Assembly: GCF_018603905.1 (NCBI RefSeq)
Contig: NZ_JAHFZZ010000001.1
Coordinates: forward strand, 620,001 to 684,000
Length of the DNA stretch: 64,000 nucleotides
Direction of reading: 5' to 3'
From: Nonomuraea sp. NEAU-A123
GTDB lineage: Bacteria > Actinomycetota > Actinomycetes > Streptosporangiales > Streptosporangiaceae
A program made the translations under genes and the position numbers. Below, one piece after another: positions 23,621 through 32,752 of the stretch (its first letter is position 1; every line of letters starts with the position of its first letter). Under the pieces are notes generated by a model, which was not told where the DNA came from, searched no databases, and saw only the letters and a program-made list of their open reading frames with translations.

Positions 23621-24475
23621 ATGACGAACTGGCCCGAGCGCGTTCGACGGTTGATCGCTGCCAAGCATCCGTCCCGCGAGGTGCTGGAGACGCTGCGTAC
23701 GGATGCGGCGAAAGACCCGGAGGCGGCACGAGAACTGGGGCACATGCTGCTGCAGGTGTCATGGTCGGAAACGCAGACCGACGGCTATGGCTACGTGCCG
23801 GGAGCGGAGAAGTGGCTGCGGCAAGCGGCGGCGGCACGGCCGCAGGACGTTGAAGCGACTCTCCTCTTGGCGACCCTGCTGTCGATTCAGTGCCGACAAC
23901 TCTGGGACATGGCCTTGGAGACGCGTCACTCGAAACGGTGGGATGAAGCAAGGAAGCGGCGGAGCGTCGAGGCGTGCGGCCTGTACGAAAGGGCGCTCCA
24001 GCTCGATCCCCATTCGAGCGCCGCCGCCGGCGGGCTGGCTCTCCTACGTGAGAATCAGAGCATCGCGGGCGATGGCCGCTCGGCCGTCACCGAGGCCGGA
24101 GACCTTGACGAAGCTCGATCTCACCGCTTCGACTACTTCGTCCTGCGGGTTGAACTGCTGGTGACCAACAACGGCGACACGGTCACCCGATGGGTCGTGC
24201 TGCGCGACCTCGAACAGCTCTGGGGCTTCGACACCTGCGCCTGGGAGATCAGCAAGCCGGTGGCCTTCCAGTACGAGCGCGGAATCCAGGTCGCAACGCA
24301 CCGGCCTGCCCGGCTATCCAGCAGATCACTCGCCCAGGTCGCTGAGGAGTGGCATGCGAAGAGGGACATGGCGTCACAGGACGCGCTCCTTCCCGTCGGA
24401 CATCCGGCGCGCCATGACGGCAAGACCCTCCATTACGGCGTCAACGGCGCCCAGATGGCGGACGGACCTCTGTGA
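23621..24475 (+). CDS. TPR-like hypothetical protein
   Basis: This 284-aa protein has tetratricopeptide-like helices (PEAARELGHMLLQVSWSETQ, ATLLLATLLSIQC, ACGLYERALQLDPHSSAAAG). A C-terminal beta-rich part follows (FDYFVLRVELLVTNNGDTVT, ISKPVAFQYERGIQVATHR). I chose ATG 23621 (MTNWPERV) over upstream starts because codon bias begins there. No enzyme motif is seen. It neighbours the toxin genes but on the other strand. Function unknown. Confidence 0.65.
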   Translation: MTNWPERVRRLIAAKHPSREVLETLRTDAAKDPEAARELGHMLLQVSWSETQTDGYGYVPGAEKWLRQAAAARPQDVEATLLLATLLSIQCRQLWDMALETRHSKRWDEARKRRSVEACGLYERALQLDPHSSAAAGGLALLRENQSIAGDGRSAVTEAGDLDEARSHRFDYFVLRVELLVTNNGDTVTRWVVLRDLEQLWGFDTCAWEISKPVAFQYERGIQVATHRPARLSSRSLAQVAEEWHAKRDMASQDALLPVGHPARHDGKTLHYGVNGAQMADGPL

Positions 24476-24647
24476 GGATTACGGCCCTGGCCTGCTGCGC
24501 CTGGGGCGATATTCGCCACAATCTCGAGACCGCAGTACGCCAGAGCGCTTCTGGCGACCGCGGCCGGCGAACAAGATCCTGGCGAGTTCCCGCGAACTCA
24601 AGGATCAGAACCGTCCGCAGATCGTGGAGACCCTTGGGTTCGCCTGA
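24472..24647 (+). pseudogene. Fragments of one or two lost genes
   Basis: GTG 24472 overlaps the TPR stop and opens with ITALACCAWGDIRHNLETAV, which resembles a hydrolase N-terminus, but soon loses coding bias. In another frame, about 24570-24647 reads ANKILASSRELKDQNRPQIV then ETLGFA before a stop, with strong GC3 bias. These look like the two ends of a deleted gene or of two genes. No name can be given. Confidence 0.3.
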
Positions 24648-24719
24648 ACTTTTGGCTTTCGAGGGTCGCAGACCAAGTACGTCAGAAAGGGGCAGAGGCG
24701 GAGCCCTCCCAGACCCTGA

Positions 24720-25760
24720 TCAAAATGCGAGATCCCACACGCGGACCACACCGTCCTGGCCGGCGGTCAGGACGACCGGGCGTTCTTGGATCTCCGTCAT
24801 GGTCACCGCGGTGATTCTGCCCTCGTGGCCGGTCAGGGACCCTCCAAGCTGGACGCCGGGGATGAGGTCCCAAATTCGCGCCGTCCCGTGATCGTCGCCG
24901 GTCACCGCCAGCGCCCGACCTCCAGTCACCGTGGCGTCCATGGCCAGGATCTCGGTCTCGTGCGCGTTGATCGGGTCCCCGATGGGTCTGGCGTCGGCCA
25001 GGCTCCAGCGCCAGAGAACACCGCCGTCGTTCGCCGCCGCCACGATGGTCTCCGACAGTGCGACCGCGCGGAACAGCCCCGCACCGACCATCGTGTGCAG
25101 CCGCTCGCCGCGCTCCAGGTCCGTCACCAGCACCTCCTCGCCGCACACCGATGCCACGAGCACCCGCTCGCCTACCCGTGCGACCGCGATGTCCCCCATG
25201 TCGTCCGAGTGCCCGGGGAGCTCCCGGCACCGCTCATCGATCCACTCCGGGGACGACGGATCCCACTCGAAATGGTCGGGAGCGGAACTGCCCGCGATGA
25301 GGGCCAGACGCCCGCCCAGAACGGTCGTGTCCAGGGCATGGACGCCGCCATGGCTCAAGATGACACCGCTGATCAGCTCGCCGCTCATCAAGTCCCACAG
25401 CGCCGGGCCCTGGTGGTGGCCGCCCGTGGCCAGCACCACCCGGCCGCCGACGGCCTCCGCACCCACGAACATGAAGTCGGGGTAGAGGTGAGGGGCGATC
25501 GCGTCGTCTTCGTCTTCCTCTTCGTCTGCTCCCTCGTCGTCGTACTCCCTAAGATCCTCCAGTGCGCGCGCGGTCCACTCGTCCTCGCGCACGTCCCAGG
25601 TCCACACGTCGTTCCGGGAGTCCGCGCACACCACCAATGCGCGCCCGTCCACCTCGACCACCGCAAGATCGTTGACGGGGCCTCTTCCGGAGGGGAGTAC
25701 GCCGCTTTGGAGCAGTCGTTCGGCAGACATGCGGAAGATCGTATTACCCATCGGCCCCAT
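24720..25760 (-). CDS. WD40-repeat protein
   Basis: The 346-aa protein consists of WD40-type blades: ALVVCADSRNDVWTWDVRED, LATGGHHQGPALWDLMSGEL, LAVTGDDHGTARIWDLIPGV and VVLTAGQDGVVRVWDLAF at the C-terminus. It probably forms a beta-propeller interaction platform. An acidic stretch (EYDDEGADEEEDEDDA, about 68-84) is notable. There is no kinase or NTPase domain, unlike larger actinobacterial WD40 proteins. The start may be ATG 25760 or the ATG of MSAERLLQ, 10 codons on. Function unknown. Confidence 0.75.
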   Translation of the reverse strand: MGPMGNTIFRMSAERLLQSGVLPSGRGPVNDLAVVEVDGRALVVCADSRNDVWTWDVREDEWTARALEDLREYDDEGADEEEDEDDAIAPHLYPDFMFVGAEAVGGRVVLATGGHHQGPALWDLMSGELISGVILSHGGVHALDTTVLGGRLALIAGSSAPDHFEWDPSSPEWIDERCRELPGHSDDMGDIAVARVGERVLVASVCGEEVLVTDLERGERLHTMVGAGLFRAVALSETIVAAANDGGVLWRWSLADARPIGDPINAHETEILAMDATVTGGRALAVTGDDHGTARIWDLIPGVQLGGSLTGHEGRITAVTMTEIQERPVVLTAGQDGVVRVWDLAF

Positions 25761-25873
25761 AGCGACCGGAAGATCAATATTCAGGGCTATCTATGGCCGA
25801 GCGAAGGGTGTCGCAACGACCGCTCGCGGTGCCGTCATCGCTCTTGGTGAGGTGAGCGCTTTCAGGTGCGGCT

Positions 25874-26125
25874 TTACGGCGCACGTTCGGGCTTGGAGCC
25901 CTCATCCGAGATTGCTTCGGGGCCTGGTGGCGGTGTGCGGTGTTGTCCATCTCGCGCCCGCCTGTCGGGGGCGCGCAGGACGATCCGCAGTACCTGGACG
26001 GCGCGGTTCTGGCGCTTGGCGGAGGGGGCCCATAGGGCGGTCAAGCCTGCTGCTATAACGATGATCGCCAAGGCGAGTGGCAGTACCGAGGCGCTTAAGC
26101 CCACGGTCTTGAAGAAGTCGAGCAA
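25874..26125 (-). CDS. Small single-helix membrane protein
   Basis: This 83-aa frame starts at TTG 26125 behind a textbook AGGAGG six bases upstream. It has one membrane helix (VLPLALAIIVIAAGLTALWA, about 14-33), a basic stretch (PSAKRQNRAVQVLRIVLRAP) and a Pro-rich tail. The longer frame to 26419 is not coding-like. Topology suggests a short outside N-terminus and cytoplasmic tail. No family recognised. Confidence 0.6.
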   Translation of the reverse strand: MLDFFKTVGLSASVLPLALAIIVIAAGLTALWAPSAKRQNRAVQVLRIVLRAPDRRARDGQHRTPPPGPEAISDEGSKPERAP

Positions 26126-26271
26126 TGACGGCCTCCTGGCAGCGCAAAGCTTGCCAGAGGTCTCTCCCGCCCGGTTCAGGTGCGGACCAGCAGCCCCGGG
26201 GGCCCCGTGGAGCGGGGCGACACCGTGATGACGAGGCTGCTGAGAAGGGATACTCCCCCCTGTATTGCGCA

Positions 26272-26328
26272 GAGTAAGGCCGGGCGAACTCGCCGTCTGT
26301 ATGCAAGGGAGTAAGGCTTGGCGAACTC
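26272..26328. repeat. Two 20-bp direct repeats
   Basis: GAGTAAGGCCGGGCGAACTC (26272-26291) recurs at 26309-26328 with two mismatches, 37 bp apart, in the gap between the small membrane gene and the HD-domain gene. Possibly a regulator site. The rest of 26126-26415 shows nothing I can name. Confidence 0.5.
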
Positions 26329-26415
26329 CTGTCGATGACCGCCGCCTTCCGCACAGGCGGGCGCCAACGTGGACTTCGACGATGGCCGGCCGGCCGAGGT
26401 CGACATCCTCGGGGA

Positions 26416-27054
26416 TCACTCAGGCCAGGGAGAGTTCTCGATGACCTCGACGAAGTCGATGTGCCGAAACCCGGGGACGAAATGCTCAAGCACGTCGGCG
26501 TTCACTGTGCCGAACGTCGTGTCCGGGCGGTGCTCGAAACCCTCCTTGAACGCCTGGAGAATCTGCCGCTTGAAGTCGGGCCGCGGGTGCACGGCGGTCA
26601 CGGAGTCGATCTCCTCCCGGCTCAGGTTCCCAAGGCGCATGCCGAGCACGTCGGTCTCCACACCCGCGGTCGTCGCGGCGATCTCCGGGGCCAGCTTGTA
26701 AGGGACCTCGGGGGTCGTGTGAAGGGCGATCGCCATCCACACGAGATCGGCATCGGCATCCGAGAAGCCGTGGGAGCGGAGGAACGCGCGCGCCTGATCG
26801 GCGCTGTCGAGCTCGAAACGCTGATCGTCGCTCCGATAGGGCGACACGAGACCCGTGTCATGGAAGAGCGCCGCGATGTAGAGGAGCTCCGGATCGGGTG
26901 TGATCCCGAGGGCACGGGCTTGCATGCTGCCGAACAGGAACACCCGGCGCGAGTGGTGGAAAAGGAGTGGGGTCGTCGTCTCCCGTACGAGCGAGGTCGC
27001 CTCGGCGGCGATCGGGCTGTCAGGGATGACGACCCCGGCGATCGTCTCGGACAT
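26416..27054 (-). CDS. HD-domain protein
   Basis: The 212-aa protein has the HD metal-phosphohydrolase pattern: LLFHHSRRVFLFG (H), IAALFHDTGLV (HD) and MAIALHTTPEVP (H). It resembles the cyanamide hydratase-like HD family found in actinomycetes and fungi. It probably hydrolyses a small metabolite or phosphate ester. ATG 27054 has GGGAG 8 nt upstream. No operon partner. The 227-bp gap 27055-27281 shows no gene. Confidence 0.78.
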   Translation of the reverse strand: MSETIAGVVIPDSPIAAEATSLVRETTTPLLFHHSRRVFLFGSMQARALGITPDPELLYIAALFHDTGLVSPYRSDDQRFELDSADQARAFLRSHGFSDADADLVWMAIALHTTPEVPYKLAPEIAATTAGVETDVLGMRLGNLSREEIDSVTAVHPRPDFKRQILQAFKEGFEHRPDTTFGTVNADVLEHFVPGFRHIDFVEVIENSPWPE

Positions 27055-27281
27055 GGGCGGCTCCCATCAAAAACGGTCGTGACGCCCCAAGATCATGGAG
27101 GCGCCAGACAATCCGAGGGATGGATACCCTTCACACCGCACATCAGAGTCAATCATGAGTAATCGGCGGTGTGATCATGCTTGCCATACGGGGTCGGCGC
27201 GTTTGATCGGTGAGGTGCGGTGCGGCAGGCGGGCGGCCCCATTGAGAGAAGCGCTGACCAGGCGAAGGCTGTGCTGGGGGG

Positions 27282-27929
27282 TTAGAGCCAGCCGGGTTTC
27301 ACCAGGCCGGATTCATAGGCGATGACGACGAGTTGGGCGCGGTCTCGGGCGTGGAGTTTCATCATTGCCCGGCTTACGTGGGTTTTTGCCGTCGCAGGAG
27401 ACATGAAGAGGTTCGCGGCTATCTCGTCGTTCGTCTTGCCGGTGCCCACCAGGGACAGCACCTCGCGTTCGCGGTCTGTCAGTTGGTCCAGGTGGTTGGT
27501 GGCGGAGGGTTCTTTGGCGCGGGTGGCGTACTCGGCGATCAGGCGGCGGGTGACGCTGGGGGACAGGAGGGCTTCGCCGGCCGCGACCACGCGGACCGCC
27601 TGGATGAGTTCGGCCGGTTCCGTGTCCTTGACGAGGAAGCCGCTGGCGCCGCCGCGCAGGGCCTCGAAGACGTACTCGTCCAGTTCGAAGGTGGTCAGGA
27701 TGATGACGCGCGGGCCCGGTGGCATCTGACGGGTGGCGGCCAGGCCGTCGGTTCCGGGCATGCGGATGTCCATGAGCACCACGTCCGGCGCGTGCTCGCG
27801 CGAGAGGCGCACCGCTTCGGCGCCGTCGGCGGCCTCCGCGACGACCGTCATGTCGGGCTGGGCGTCGAGCAGGGCTTTGAAGCCTGCTCGTACCAAGGCT
27901 TGGTCGTCGGCGAGCAGGAGCTTGATCAC
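27282..27929 (-). CDS. NarL/LuxR-type response regulator
   Basis: The 215-aa protein has a receiver domain with phospho-acceptor D54 (VLMDIRMPG), T in ILTTFE and K in LVKDTEP. A LuxR HTH (about 148-213: LTDREREVLSLVGTGKTNDE, ATAKTHVSRAMMKL) follows. GTG 27929 overlaps the histidine kinase stop by 4 bp (GTGA), so the pair is cotranslated. It is the DNA-binding output of the DesK-like system. Confidence 0.92.
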   Translation of the reverse strand: MIKLLLADDQALVRAGFKALLDAQPDMTVVAEAADGAEAVRLSREHAPDVVLMDIRMPGTDGLAATRQMPPGPRVIILTTFELDEYVFEALRGGASGFLVKDTEPAELIQAVRVVAAGEALLSPSVTRRLIAEYATRAKEPSATNHLDQLTDREREVLSLVGTGKTNDEIAANLFMSPATAKTHVSRAMMKLHARDRAQLVVIAYESGLVKPGWL

Positions 27930-29038
27930 GAGGTCTCCTCGGGGAAGGGCAGTTTGGCCTCGACCTGGAAGCCGTTGCCGGCCGGGCCGGCGGTCAGGGT
28001 GCCGCCGAGGGCTGAGGCGCGTTCGCGCATGCCGGGGATGCCGTTGCCGCTGCCTGCTTCGGCCAGTACGGCCGGTTTCGTCGCGCCGGTGTCCGCGATC
28101 AGGACGCCCAGCTCGCTCGTGCCGTACTCGAGCCGGACCGTCACCCGGGAGCCGGGCGCGTGGCGGGCGGCGTTCGTGAGGGCTTCCTGGATGATCCGGT
28201 ACGCGGCGCGTTCGAGTTGCGGCGGTAGCGGCCGGGAGCCGACGTGTTTGAGCGTCACGTCCAGGCCGGAGCGGGTCACGAGTTCGTCGAGGCGGTCGAG
28301 GCCGGCCGTGGGGGAGCGGGGGGCGCCTTCGCGCAGGACGTTCAGGACAGAGCGCATCTCGCCGAGAACCTCCTTGGAGGCGGACTTGATGGTGGTCAGG
28401 GCGGTACGTGCCTGCTCGGGCTGGTCGTCCATGAGGTGCAGGGCGGTGGACGCCTGAACGTGGATCAGCGAGATGTTGTGCGCGAGTACGTCGTGCAACT
28501 CCTGCGCCATCGTCAGCCGCTCCTCGCTGGCCTGCCGCCTGGACTCCTCCTCGACGACCCGCTGGTGCTCGGCGCGCCGCTCACTGCGGATCCTGAACAG
28601 CTCGGCGATCACCATGAACAGCAGGATGAACGCGGTGATCGCCAGCGTGTGGAAGACCCACGAATTTCGACCTTCCTGCAATGAGGCATAAATCAGGAAA
28701 ACGGCGAGCGTAACTCCCGAGAAGATCCACGCGATCAGTCGCCGCCCGCCCAGGACGAGCGACCAGAGCATGAACCCCGGCGCCAGAAAAATTGGCCCAT
28801 ACGGATAACCGCCCACTACATACACATATGTCGCCAAAAGCGTGACAACGGTAGAGGAGACGGGAAATTTCCGGCGGCCTAGTATCGCCACCGGCCCCAG
28901 CAGCAGCAACACGTACGCCAGCGAATCCAGCGGCTCCCTGAAATCTCGCTGCCCCCAGGCCGCCCCCTGCGACAGCACCACCTGGACCACCGCGACGATC
29001 AACGCGACGTAGACGTCGTTCCCGGGCTTCTTGCGCAC
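27926..29038 (-). CDS. Sensor histidine kinase (HisKA_3, DesK/LiaS-like)
   Basis: The 370-aa kinase has four to five N-terminal membrane helices (about 8-148), a coiled coil (about 150-175), the HisKA_3 phospho-acceptor in MAQELHDVLAHNISLIHVQA (H182), and an HATPase_c domain with AAYRIIQEALTNAARHAPGS (N box) and GSGNGIPGMRERASALGG (G box). No large sensory domain, so the signal is likely membrane-derived. Start GTG 29038. It forms an operon with the downstream response regulator. Confidence 0.92.
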   Translation of the reverse strand: MRKKPGNDVYVALIVAVVQVVLSQGAAWGQRDFREPLDSLAYVLLLLGPVAILGRRKFPVSSTVVTLLATYVYVVGGYPYGPIFLAPGFMLWSLVLGGRRLIAWIFSGVTLAVFLIYASLQEGRNSWVFHTLAITAFILLFMVIAELFRIRSERRAEHQRVVEEESRRQASEERLTMAQELHDVLAHNISLIHVQASTALHLMDDQPEQARTALTTIKSASKEVLGEMRSVLNVLREGAPRSPTAGLDRLDELVTRSGLDVTLKHVGSRPLPPQLERAAYRIIQEALTNAARHAPGSRVTVRLEYGTSELGVLIADTGATKPAVLAEAGSGNGIPGMRERASALGGTLTAGPAGNGFQVEAKLPFPEETS

Positions 29039-29123
29039 CCCCCAACGCTAGGCCACCTACCTGACCTGCGCATCATCCTCCAGCCGCAGGGGGCCCTACC
29101 GCGATGGGCGTACCTGGTCCATC

Positions 29124-30863
29124 GTGGAACACATGCGCCGAGTGATCGTTCCCGCAGCAGCAGTCCTCCTCTCGCTGGTGTCCACCCCAGCGCTGGCTGC
29201 CACACCCACGCCGCCACAGAAGGCCCCGGTCGCCGAGGGGTACGGCGGCGCGGCCGCCACGGTGGACTTCGACGCCAGCAAGGCCGCCATCGCCGTACTC
29301 AAGCAGGGCGGCAACGCCATCGACGCGGCCGTCGCCGCGGGTGCGGTGCTCGGCGTGACCGAGCCCTACTCCGCGGGCCTGGCCGGCGGCGGCTTCATGG
29401 TCTACTACGACGCCCACAGCCGAAAGGTGGTCACGCTGGACGGCCGCGAGACCGCCCCGCAGGCCATGACCGCCACCACGCTGGAAGGCATCCCGTTCGA
29501 CGAGGGCGTCACCAGCGGCCTGTCGGCCGGCATCCCCGGCACGCTCGCGCAGTGGGACCTGGCCCTGCGCAGGTACGGCACGCTCTCGCTGAAGCAGGCG
29601 CTCCAGCCGGCCATCGAGGTGGCGTCCAAGGGCTTCGTCGTCGACCAGACCTTCTACGACCAGACCGCCGCGAACGCCGCCCGCTTCAAGGACATCACCT
29701 CCACCGCCAAGCTCTATCTGCCCAACGGCGCGCCGCCGCCCGTCGGCTCCGTCTTCAAGAACCCCGAGCTCGCCGCCACCTACCGCGAGCTGGGCAAACG
29801 CGGAATCGACTGGTTGTACGACGGGCAGCTCGGCAGGGAGGTCGTCGCCACGGTCAAGCAGCCGCCCGTCACCCCCGGCGCCACCCGCAACGTACGGCCG
29901 GGTCTGATGGAGCTGTCCGACCTGCGCGCCTACCGCGTGCTCCAGCGCGAGCCCACGCGCGTGGACTACAACGGCATGCAGGTGTACGGCATGGCCCCCC
30001 CGTCCTCCGGCGGTTCGACCGTGGGGGAGGCGCTCAACATCCTGGAGTCCCTGCCGAGCGTGGGCCTGCACGAGTATCTGGAGGCGTCCCGCCTGGCCTT
30101 CGCCGACCGCAACAAGTACGTCGGCGACATCCCGAACGTACCGCTGAAGGAGCTGCTGTCCGACGGCTTCGCCAAGGAGCGCGCCTGCCTGATCGGCGAG
30201 AAGGCGATGGCCCACCCGGCCCCGCCCGGCAATCCCGACGGCGGCTATGAGGCGTGCGCCACCCCGGCGGGCACGGCCACGGCGACCACCGACGAAGGCC
30301 CCGAGACGACCCACATGACCATCACCGACCGGTGGGGCAACGTCGTCGCCTACAACCTGACGATCGAGTCGACCGGCGGCAACGGCATCGTGGTCCCGGG
30401 GCGCGGAGTGCTGCTCAACAACGAGCTCACGGACTTCACCTTCGGTCCCGCCCCCGGCGACCCGAACCTGCCGGCCCCCGGCAAGCGCCCGCGCTCGTCG
30501 ATGGCGCCCACGCTGGTGTTCGACCACGGCAGGCCGGTGCTGGCGGCCGGGTCGCCGGGCGGCTCGACGATCATCACGACCGTGCTGCAGATCCTGGTCA
30601 ACCGCTACGAGTTCGGGATGAACCTGCCCGAGGCGGTCGCCGCGCCGCGGGCCACGCAGCGCAACACCGAGCAGACGCTGGCCGAGCAGGCGTTCCTCGA
30701 CAAGTACCGGGCCGAACTCGAGGCGCGCGGGCACAAGCTCGCGCTGACCACGGAGATCGGCGCGGCCACCGCGCTGGAGTTCCTGGGCCGGGGCAAGGTG
30801 CAGGCGGTCGCCGAGCCGGTCAGGAGGGGTGGCGGCAGCGCTCTGGTGGTGCGGCCCGGCTAG
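29124..30863 (+). CDS. ggt: Gamma-glutamyltransferase
   Basis: The 579-aa precursor has a signal peptide (about 1-26) and the full GGT fold. Visible are DGRETAP (R109), the autoprocessing site ETTHMTITDRWGN with nucleophile T395, RSSMAPTLVF and SPGGSTIITT. Self-cleavage before T395 gives large and small subunits. The enzyme transfers or hydrolyses gamma-glutamyl groups of glutathione-like compounds outside the cell. GTG 29124 or ATG 29133 may start translation. Its stop overlaps that of the convergent monooxygenase gene by 4 bp through a shared CTAG. Confidence 0.92.
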   Translation: MEHMRRVIVPAAAVLLSLVSTPALAATPTPPQKAPVAEGYGGAAATVDFDASKAAIAVLKQGGNAIDAAVAAGAVLGVTEPYSAGLAGGGFMVYYDAHSRKVVTLDGRETAPQAMTATTLEGIPFDEGVTSGLSAGIPGTLAQWDLALRRYGTLSLKQALQPAIEVASKGFVVDQTFYDQTAANAARFKDITSTAKLYLPNGAPPPVGSVFKNPELAATYRELGKRGIDWLYDGQLGREVVATVKQPPVTPGATRNVRPGLMELSDLRAYRVLQREPTRVDYNGMQVYGMAPPSSGGSTVGEALNILESLPSVGLHEYLEASRLAFADRNKYVGDIPNVPLKELLSDGFAKERACLIGEKAMAHPAPPGNPDGGYEACATPAGTATATTDEGPETTHMTITDRWGNVVAYNLTIESTGGNGIVVPGRGVLLNNELTDFTFGPAPGDPNLPAPGKRPRSSMAPTLVFDHGRPVLAAGSPGGSTIITTVLQILVNRYEFGMNLPEAVAAPRATQRNTEQTLAEQAFLDKYRAELEARGHKLALTTEIGAATALEFLGRGKVQAVAEPVRRGGGSALVVRPG

Positions 30864-32314
30864 TAGATCAGTTCGTACGCGCCGGGCTTCATCTTGCGGG
30901 TACGCGCCCAGTACTCGAAGGTGAAGCCCGGCCAGATCGTCCGGTTCACGCCGTGCTCGTCCAGGTACCAGGACGTGCAGCCGCCCGCGTTCCACACCAG
31001 CGGGTCGAGCCGTTCCCGCAGCCGCCGGTTGAACTCCCGCTGCCGTCCCGGCTTGACGTCGATGGCCCTGGCCCGGGTCTTGGAGAGCAGCCGGAGGCAG
31101 TCCATGACGTACCGCACCTGTGACTCGATCATGAAGACGACCGAGTTGTGGCCGAGGCCGGTGTTCGGGCCGAGGAGGAAGAACAGGTTCGGGAATCCGG
31201 CGGTGGAGATGCCGTAGTAGGTCTCGATGCCGTCCTGCCAGGCGTCCTGGATCTTGAGCCCGTCGCGGCCGACGATCCGCTGCCGCTGGAGCGCCTCGGT
31301 CACCTTGAACCCGGTGCCGTAGATGATCACGTCGACCTCGTGCTCCACCCCGGCGGCGTCGACGATCGAGTGCTCCCTGATCTCGGTGACGTCGTCGGTG
31401 ACCAGCGCGACGTTCGGCCGGGTCAGCGCCGGATAGTAGTCGCTGGACAGCAGGGTGCGCTTGCAGCCGATCGTGTAGTCGGGCGTCAGCCTCCTGCGCA
31501 GCTCCGGGTCGGGGATCTGGCTCTCCAGGTGCTTGAGCGCCAGCTTCTCGTGCGCCTTCATCAGCCTCGGGTCGATGGTGAAGCCCAGCGCCCTGGTCTC
31601 CAGCAGCCAGTAGAGGGCGGTGCGTACCGCCCTGGCGGCGCCCGGCAGCTTCATCAGCCGCCGCGTCCGGGGCGAGAAGGCGACGTCCGGCTTGGGGTGG
31701 ATCCAGGGCGGGGTGCGCTGGAACACGGTGAGCCGCGCCACGCGCTCCGCGATCCGCGGCACGAACTGGATGGCCGAGGCTCCGGTGCCGATGACCGCGA
31801 CGCGCTTGCCGGTCAGGTCGACCGAGTGGTCCCACTCGGCGGAGTGGAAGGCCGGCCCGGCAAAAGCCTCACGTCCCGAAATTTCGGGGAACGATGGGAT
31901 GTGCAGGGCGCCGATGCCCGACACGACGGCATTCGTGCGCAGGGTCTCGCCGTCGTCCGTGGTCACCGTCCACCGGCGGTCGATGTCGTCGTACTCGAGC
32001 GAGGCGACCTGCTTGCCGTACCGGATGTGCGGGGTGACGCCGTACTTCTCGCCACACGCCCGCATGTAGTCCCAGATCTCCTCCTGTGGGGAGAACAGCC
32101 GCGACCAGCCGGGATTGAGGTCGAACGAGTAGGAGTACATGGGCGAGGGCACGTCGCACGCGCAGCCGGGATAGGTGTTGTCGCGCCAGGTGCCGCCCAG
32201 GTCGGCGGCCTTCTCCAGGATGACGAAGTCGTGGTGTCCGGCGGCCTTGAGCTTGATCGCCATGCCGATCCCGGCGAACCCGGCGCCGATGATCACTATC
32301 CCTGGCTCGTCCAC
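30860..32314 (-). CDS. Baeyer-Villiger-type flavin monooxygenase
   Basis: The 484-aa protein has the FAD motif VIIGAGFAGIGMAIKLKAAG (about 7-26), the BVMO fingerprint FAGPAFHSAEWDH (FxGxxxHxxxW) and the NADPH motif VAVIGTGASAIQFVPRI. The C-terminal IIYGTGFKV and LLGPNTGLGHNS are also typical. Such enzymes insert oxygen next to ketones, turning them into esters or lactones. Start GTG 32314 has GGAGGAG very close upstream. Two palindromes upstream (32329-32347 and 32391-32404) suggest TetR control; the regulator is not adjacent. Confidence 0.9.
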   Translation of the reverse strand: MDEPGIVIIGAGFAGIGMAIKLKAAGHHDFVILEKAADLGGTWRDNTYPGCACDVPSPMYSYSFDLNPGWSRLFSPQEEIWDYMRACGEKYGVTPHIRYGKQVASLEYDDIDRRWTVTTDDGETLRTNAVVSGIGALHIPSFPEISGREAFAGPAFHSAEWDHSVDLTGKRVAVIGTGASAIQFVPRIAERVARLTVFQRTPPWIHPKPDVAFSPRTRRLMKLPGAARAVRTALYWLLETRALGFTIDPRLMKAHEKLALKHLESQIPDPELRRRLTPDYTIGCKRTLLSSDYYPALTRPNVALVTDDVTEIREHSIVDAAGVEHEVDVIIYGTGFKVTEALQRQRIVGRDGLKIQDAWQDGIETYYGISTAGFPNLFFLLGPNTGLGHNSVVFMIESQVRYVMDCLRLLSKTRARAIDVKPGRQREFNRRLRERLDPLVWNAGGCTSWYLDEHGVNRTIWPGFTFEYWARTRKMKPGAYELIY

Positions 32315-32328
32315 TGCTCCTCCGCATT

Positions 32329-32347
32329 ATTAGACGCAATGTCCAAT
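32329..32347 (-). promoter_or_regulatory. Inverted repeat over the BVMO promoter
   Basis: ATTAGAC-N5-GTCCAAT is a 19-bp imperfect inverted repeat (6 of 7 pairs), 15-33 bp upstream of the monooxygenase start, overlapping a TAATAAT -10 candidate. Confidence 0.45.
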
Positions 32348-32390
32348 GTAGTGAGAGATTTGGAGGTCCGTCCAGAGTGACCCGTATCAC

Positions 32391-32404
32391 ACCGACTGGT
32401 CGGT
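32391..32404. promoter_or_regulatory. ACCGACTGGTCGGT palindrome, TetR-type
   Basis: A perfect 6+2+6 palindrome lies 77 bp upstream of the monooxygenase gene. The ACCGAC..GTCGGT form is common for TetR-family operators in actinobacteria. Confidence 0.5.
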
Positions 32405-32476
32405 ATGTTATCCGGCCCCAGAGCGCACGAAAAGCGCCGAGAGCGGGTTGCCGTCGGCGCTCTGGAGTGCGCGGGG

Positions 32477-32647
32477 TCAGCGCAGGATCAGGAAGGCGGC
32501 CACGCCGATGATCACGACGACGGCGATCACCGCGATGATCGGGAGAAGGGGCGACTTCTTGCTCGGCGCCGCCTCCTGCTCGGACCGCTGCGCGAACGCG
32601 CGGAACTGCTGAGTATTGCCGGCAGGGTCGATATGCTGGTCAGACAT
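32477..32647 (-). CDS. Small single-pass membrane protein
   Basis: The 56-aa protein has a polar N-terminal half (MSDQHIDPAGNTQQFRAFAQ), a basic linker (PSKKS) and a C-terminal membrane helix (LLPIIAVIAVVVIIGVAAFL). It is a tail-anchored design. It is divergent from the SURF1 gene and may belong to the same respiratory neighbourhood. Function unknown. Confidence 0.65.
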   Translation of the reverse strand: MSDQHIDPAGNTQQFRAFAQRSEQEAAPSKKSPLLPIIAVIAVVVIIGVAAFLILR

Positions 32648-32752
32648 GCCCAGCAGCTTAGCGTGATCGTCTGGTGTGTTTGCGGCTTTTGGTGTGATCT
32701 GTAGACATGGGCTGATTAGGGGACCGGCCTGGTGGGCGGATAGCTTTGAAGC

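Noticed and set aside
29073..31835. 920-aa minus-strand open frame across two genes
   Set aside because: It runs antisense through gamma-glutamyltransferase and out of frame through the BVMO gene; no domain and no start signal.
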